From positions 1-11,016 of the forward strand of contig CAIZMD010000700.1 of assembly GCA_903933995.1 (NCBI GenBank): a stretch of 11,016 bases of DNA. Direction: 5' to 3'. The notes beneath the pieces are model-generated. The model was not told the origin of the DNA, did not search any database, and was given only the letters and a program-made list of their open reading frames with translations. The position numbers were made by a program, and so were the translations under genes. This DNA comes from an uncultured Bacteroidota bacterium. GTDB lineage: Bacteria; Bacteroidota; Bacteroidia; Chitinophagales; Chitinophagaceae. Shown piece by piece: positions 8,573-11,016 of the stretch (its first letter is position 1; every line of letters begins with the position of its first letter).

Positions 8573-9367
8573 TTATAAGAAAACGGTTGCGCCAATTCTA
8601 TATACATGAATCTTATTGGTAAAATTGGGTCCCCAATAAGCGTTTAGTTTTAGTTTATTTGGTTTGACAATCTTATTAAAATTCAATTCTCCTGTCCAAT
8701 AAGTGGTCCAATTGCCATTGCTATTTAAGAAAGAGGGTGTAGGATTGATAAATAAGAAAGTGCTACTGTTAAAAGAATAGCTGGCATTCAACTGAAGTCC
8801 AATTCCATTGCTGGTAGTTTTTAAAGCATCGGGAATTAAGTTGGTTTGGACCTTTGTTTGATGTACATAACTAATGCCCGGAAACAATGCCAATTGTTTT
8901 GACACCAAATACCCCAAGACCAATCCACCAGCTACCGACCAACTGCTAGAACCCAAGCCTTTTTCAAAAGACCCTGTTGGAATACTAATGTCTAAAAAAG
9001 GTGCAACTGCAATTAAAGAGGGGCTAATATTTCTCTTAACCACATTAAAGTATCGGAGTCTTAGATCTCCCAATCCAGAAGCAGAACCCTTGCTATTGTA
9101 GAGTAAGGGAACTTCAAACAGGAAGAGGTTATTGGGATTAAAAGCGTACTGCACATTGGCTCTTACACCATATAAGTTATTGGATGAAGAACTTTGCCAT
9201 TCTAAATTGGCATTGATTTGGGTATATAAGTTAGACGGTTTAGAAGGGTCTATCTGTGTTGTTGGTTTTGCCACCTGAGCAATTGTTTGAGCATTCAGAG
9301 ACCATGTATTAAAAATCAAAAACGTAAAACAGGCCAATAATTGGTGGGCAAATTGATAACGGTCCAT
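8573..9367 (-). CDS. Outer-membrane beta-barrel protein, phenol-degradation MetA-like family
   Basis: This is a 264-residue exported barrel protein and the first gene of the pair with the di-haem protein. Residues 1-26 form a signal peptide (LLACFTFLIF core, cut near SLNA/QT). The rest is an alternation of amphipathic strands with aromatic residues at strand ends. GLGDLRLRYF at 98-107 and SIPTGSFEKGLGSSSW at 128-143 are the typical motifs of the MetA-pathway-of-phenol-degradation/transporter family (PF13557-like). Members are thought to let hydrophobic compounds cross the outer membrane, though few have been tested. The ATG at 9367 is preferred because the signal peptide begins soon after it; an in-frame GTG at 9397 would add ten residues and cannot be excluded. 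The 22-bp gap to the di-haem gene and the single terminator beyond it indicate co-transcription. The family assignment is from motifs only. Confidence 0.7.
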   Translation of the reverse strand: MDRYQFAHQLLACFTFLIFNTWSLNAQTIAQVAKPTTQIDPSKPSNLYTQINANLEWQSSSSNNLYGVRANVQYAFNPNNLFLFEVPLLYNSKGSASGLGDLRLRYFNVVKRNISPSLIAVAPFLDISIPTGSFEKGLGSSSWSVAGGLVLGYLVSKQLALFPGISYVHQTKVQTNLIPDALKTTSNGIGLQLNASYSFNSSTFLFINPTPSFLNSNGNWTTYWTGELNFNKIVKPNKLKLNAYWGPNFTNKIHVYRIGATVFL

Positions 9368-9521
9368 GGTGGAGCGCAGGGTAGTAAACAAGTTCACTGG
9401 GGCTGAATTTATATTAAGAAAAATTATGCTGCAATTTCTAGCTAGACGCTGGCAATAGATGTAACAAAAGCCTCATTTAATAGTAGTAAATCACCCTTGT
9501 GGCTGCTGGAGAATTGCTATA

Positions 9522-9563
9522 ATCTGCGGTTTATTCCTTTATATCTGCAGTCCACTCCTTTTT
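9522..9563 (+). repeat. Two imperfect 21-bp tandem repeats upstream of the small secreted protein gene
   Basis: Two adjacent 21-base units (9522-9542 and 9543-9563) match at 16 of 21 positions. Each starts ATCTGC, has G-T next, and ends TCCTTT plus two bases. The CTGC core also occurs at 9503-9506, exactly 21 bases before the first unit, in an otherwise diverged copy. A 21-bp period is two helical turns, so equivalent bases face the same side. This layout resembles sites for direct-repeat-binding regulators such as the LytTR family, which recognise 9-bp elements spaced by 12 bp. The units abut the candidate promoter on their right. Confidence 0.5.
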
Positions 9564-9565
9564 GA

Positions 9566-9596
9566 TTGTTCGCTTATACAAGCATTGCTAGCATTG
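9566..9596 (+). promoter_or_regulatory. Candidate Bacteroidetes-type promoter for the small protein/TonB receptor genes
   Basis: A TTG at 9566-9568 is followed after 20 bases by TAGCATTG at 9589-9596, which matches the Bacteroidetes -7 consensus TAnnTTTG at all but one base. The usual spacing between the -33 TTG and the -7 box is 19-21. Transcription would start near 9603, giving a leader of about 27 bases before the ATG at 9630. A perfect TATAAT at 9597-9602 lies just beside it but has only a poor -35 partner. AGCATTG is directly repeated at 9581-9587 and 9590-9596, which may be part of a regulatory site or chance. Confidence 0.4.
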
Positions 9597-9629
9597 TATA
9601 ATAAACATCCACTATTCAAAAAAAACAAC

Positions 9630-10085
9630 ATGAAAAAACTAACACTGCTCCTAAACATTGCGCTGCTGACCATTGGTCTACAAGCTGCAGCCCAAACTGA
9701 AATTCCAAAAGGATTTGAAAAAGCCAGCATTGTTTTAACGGATGGCAGCACCCTTGAAGGATATGCCAAAGACCAAATGCGCAAGCAAGCATCCATTCTA
9801 TTTTTCAATCCAACAACAGGAAAGAAAACCAGTTATGACGCCAATAACTTGAACAGCATTAGTATTAATGAGAACAAATGGATCTGCCTTCAGGGCGATT
9901 TTTTTAAACAACTCAACAATAGCCAACCCATCTTGTTACAAAAATGCAGCGATGTTTCTGGCAAACCCATGTTCAACGGTGTTGAAACCGTGATCAGTAG
10001 CGGCAGCCAAGGCAAGATTGATGACCAATTCCAATACCATAGCAATACCAACCAATTAATCCCCGTTTCCAATAAGAAGGGATAA
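9630..10085 (+). CDS. Small secreted protein of unknown function
   Basis: I do not recognise this 151-residue protein. Residues 1-22 (MKKLTLLLNIALLTIGLQAA onward) are a clear Sec signal peptide with cleavage near QAAAQ/T and no lipobox cysteine, so the product is probably periplasmic or secreted. The mature part opens with IPKGFEKASIVLTDGSTLEG, a beta-hairpin pattern (hydrophobic strand, DG turn, then G-Y) found at the start of many small uncharacterised Bacteroidota envelope proteins. Two cysteines at 86 (WICLQG) and 106 (LLQKCSD) could form a disulphide. The C-terminus is polar and low in structure (SSGSQGKIDDQF). The start at 9630 is chosen because the signal peptide begins there and it has an A-rich leader; an earlier in-frame ATG at 9585 would add fifteen residues in front. 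It is 14 bp from the TonB-dependent receptor gene, so it may be an accessory of that receptor. Confidence 0.8.
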   Translation: MKKLTLLLNIALLTIGLQAAAQTEIPKGFEKASIVLTDGSTLEGYAKDQMRKQASILFFNPTTGKKTSYDANNLNSISINENKWICLQGDFFKQLNNSQPILLQKCSDVSGKPMFNGVETVISSGSQGKIDDQFQYHSNTNQLIPVSNKKG

Positions 10086-10116
10086 TCCAATCATCCAATA
10101 TGAAAAATCCAATCAT
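10084..10116 (+). repeat. 11-bp direct repeat straddling the TonB receptor start codon
   Basis: AATCCAATCAT occurs at 10084-10094, beginning inside the stop codon of the small secreted protein gene, and again at 10106-10116, inside codons 3-6 of the receptor gene. The period is 22 bases. The first copy lies in the ribosome-binding zone. A function in translation control is only a possibility; a short duplication is equally likely. Confidence 0.45.
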
Positions 10117-11016
10117 TTTAATAGCTGCCCTATTCCTAGGGCTTAGCTTTACCCAGGCTCAGAAAGCCACCCTAACCCAAACCATCAAGGGGGTAGTGAT
10201 AGACCAACAATCCGGGAACCCATTACGCAATGCCACCCTAGTAGTAGAAGGTAGCATTCCGGCCATCAGCAGTAACACCGATAGCCAAGGTGTTTTTAAA
10301 CTGATGGGCGTACCCATTGGTAGACAAAATATTAGAACAACATTGGTAGGGTACGAAAACGCCAGCAGCGCCAATATAGAAGTGACTTCCAGCAAAGAAG
10401 TGGTGTTAGAAATCAAACTCAAAGAAAAGATAAGCCTGCTCAAAGAAGTAGTGGTAACCAGTGGCAAACAAAAGAATCGCGCTTTGAATGAAGCAGCAGT
10501 AGTGAGTGCGCGTCAGTTGAGTATGGATGAAGCGGTTCGTTATTCAGGGACCCGTAATGATCCCAGTCGCATGGCACAGAACTTTGCAGGAGTGAGTGGT
10601 ACCAATGACGCGCGTAATGATATTGTGATCCGCGGAAACTCTCCCACAGGTGTGCTTTGGCGCATGGATGGGATTGATATTCCCAACCCCAATCACTTTG
10701 GTACACTGGGTTCTACTGGCGGGCCTGTAACCATTCTGAATACCAATATGCTCAAGAACTCAGACTTTATTACCAGTGCTTTTCCAGCACAATATGGTAA
10801 TGCATTGGCGGGCGCATTTGACCTAAGAATGCGCAATGGGAACAATGAAAAATATGAGTACCTAGGACAGATGGGATTCAACGGATTTGAGTTTGGCGCA
10901 GAGGGACCCTTTAGCAAAAACAGCAAGTCAAGTTTCTTGGTCAATTATCGTTATTCTTTGGTAGCAGCCATTCAGAAATTGGGATTAAATGTGGGCACGG
11001 GCAGCGCAACGCCTTA
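10100..11016 (+). CDS. TonB-dependent outer-membrane receptor with carboxypeptidase-regulatory-like domain (partial, 3' end missing)
   Basis: The frame is open from the ATG at 10100 to the window edge, giving the first 305 residues. Residues 1-20 are a signal peptide ending FTQA. Residues about 28-108 (TIKGVVIDQQSGNPLRNATL, later GVFKLMGVPIG and LVGYENAS) form a carboxypeptidase-regulatory-like beta domain typical of Bacteroidota receptors. A TonB-box-like KEVVVTSG is at 115-122. The plug follows with DIVIRGNSPTGVLWRMDGID at 174-193, then IPNPNHFGTLGSTGGPVTIL and AFPAQYGNALAGAFDLRMRN at 228-247. The GNSPxGxLWRxDGxDIPNPNHF pattern marks a receptor family distinct from SusC, and no SusD-like gene precedes it. 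The barrel has only begun (GFEFGAEGPFSK). Cargo cannot be told; siderophores, vitamins or peptides are all possible. It probably shares a transcript with the 151-residue protein before it. Confidence 0.92.
   Translation, partial: MKNPIILIAALFLGLSFTQAQKATLTQTIKGVVIDQQSGNPLRNATLVVEGSIPAISSNTDSQGVFKLMGVPIGRQNIRTTLVGYENASSANIEVTSSKEVVLEIKLKEKISLLKEVVVTSGKQKNRALNEAAVVSARQLSMDEAVRYSGTRNDPSRMAQNFAGVSGTNDARNDIVIRGNSPTGVLWRMDGIDIPNPNHFGTLGSTGGPVTILNTNMLKNSDFITSAFPAQYGNALAGAFDLRMRNGNNEKYEYLGQMGFNGFEFGAEGPFSKNSKSSFLVNYRYSLVAAIQKLGLNVGTGSATP

Noticed and set aside
9419..9426. A possible -7 box for the minus-strand barrel gene (TAATTTTT on the minus strand, 7 of 8 consensus positions).
   Set aside because: No TTG lies 19-21 bases upstream of it, and AT-rich 8-mers of this kind are common in intergenic DNA.
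9368..9629. Looked for a small RNA or riboswitch in the divergent intergenic region.
   Set aside because: Apart from the 21-bp repeats and the candidate promoter, no conserved riboswitch core or extended stem-loop with a T tract is recognisable.

Overview
This window looks like chromosomal DNA from an aerobic member of the Bacteroidota. It carries a SusC/SusD pair, a DUF5689 lipoprotein and a second TonB-dependent receptor with an N-terminal carboxypeptidase-regulatory-like domain. Start codons sit behind A-rich leaders rather than Shine-Dalgarno sequences, and the base composition is moderately AT-rich. The protein style fits the Chitinophagaceae (Sediminibacterium-like), but that placement is inference from sequence feel, not a search.

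Layout from left to right. Bases 1-137 are the last codons of a plus-strand berberine-bridge-type FAD oxidoreductase. A minus-strand block, read right to left (6515 to 184), holds a SusC-type outer-membrane channel, its SusD-type lipoprotein and a DUF5689 lipoprotein, with gaps of 11 and 42 bp, so it is very probably one operon. A strong intrinsic terminator (6690-6729) separates it from a second minus-strand pair: an outer-membrane beta-barrel protein of the phenol-degradation MetA-like family (9367-8573), then a 600-residue di-haem c-type protein resembling RoxA-like oxygenases/peroxidases (8550-6748), 22 bp apart. A 262-bp divergent intergenic region (9368-9629) holds a 21-bp-period repeat and a candidate Bacteroidetes-type promoter pointing right. 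On the plus strand a small secreted protein of unknown function (9630-10085) is followed after 14 bp by a TonB-dependent receptor (10100 onward) that runs off the end of the window.

How the genes may work together. All seven complete or partial envelope-related products are predicted to be exported, so the window is a cluster of surface uptake and periplasmic redox functions. SusC and SusD would form a surface-bound, lidded TonB-powered importer, with the DUF5689 protein as a probable accessory surface lipoprotein. No glycoside hydrolase, peptidase or sulfatase is present, so the substrate cannot be named. The barrel plus di-haem pair suggests uptake and oxidation of a hydrophobic compound, which is inference from family resemblance. 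I see no tRNA, rRNA, CRISPR array, insertion sequence or prophage gene.
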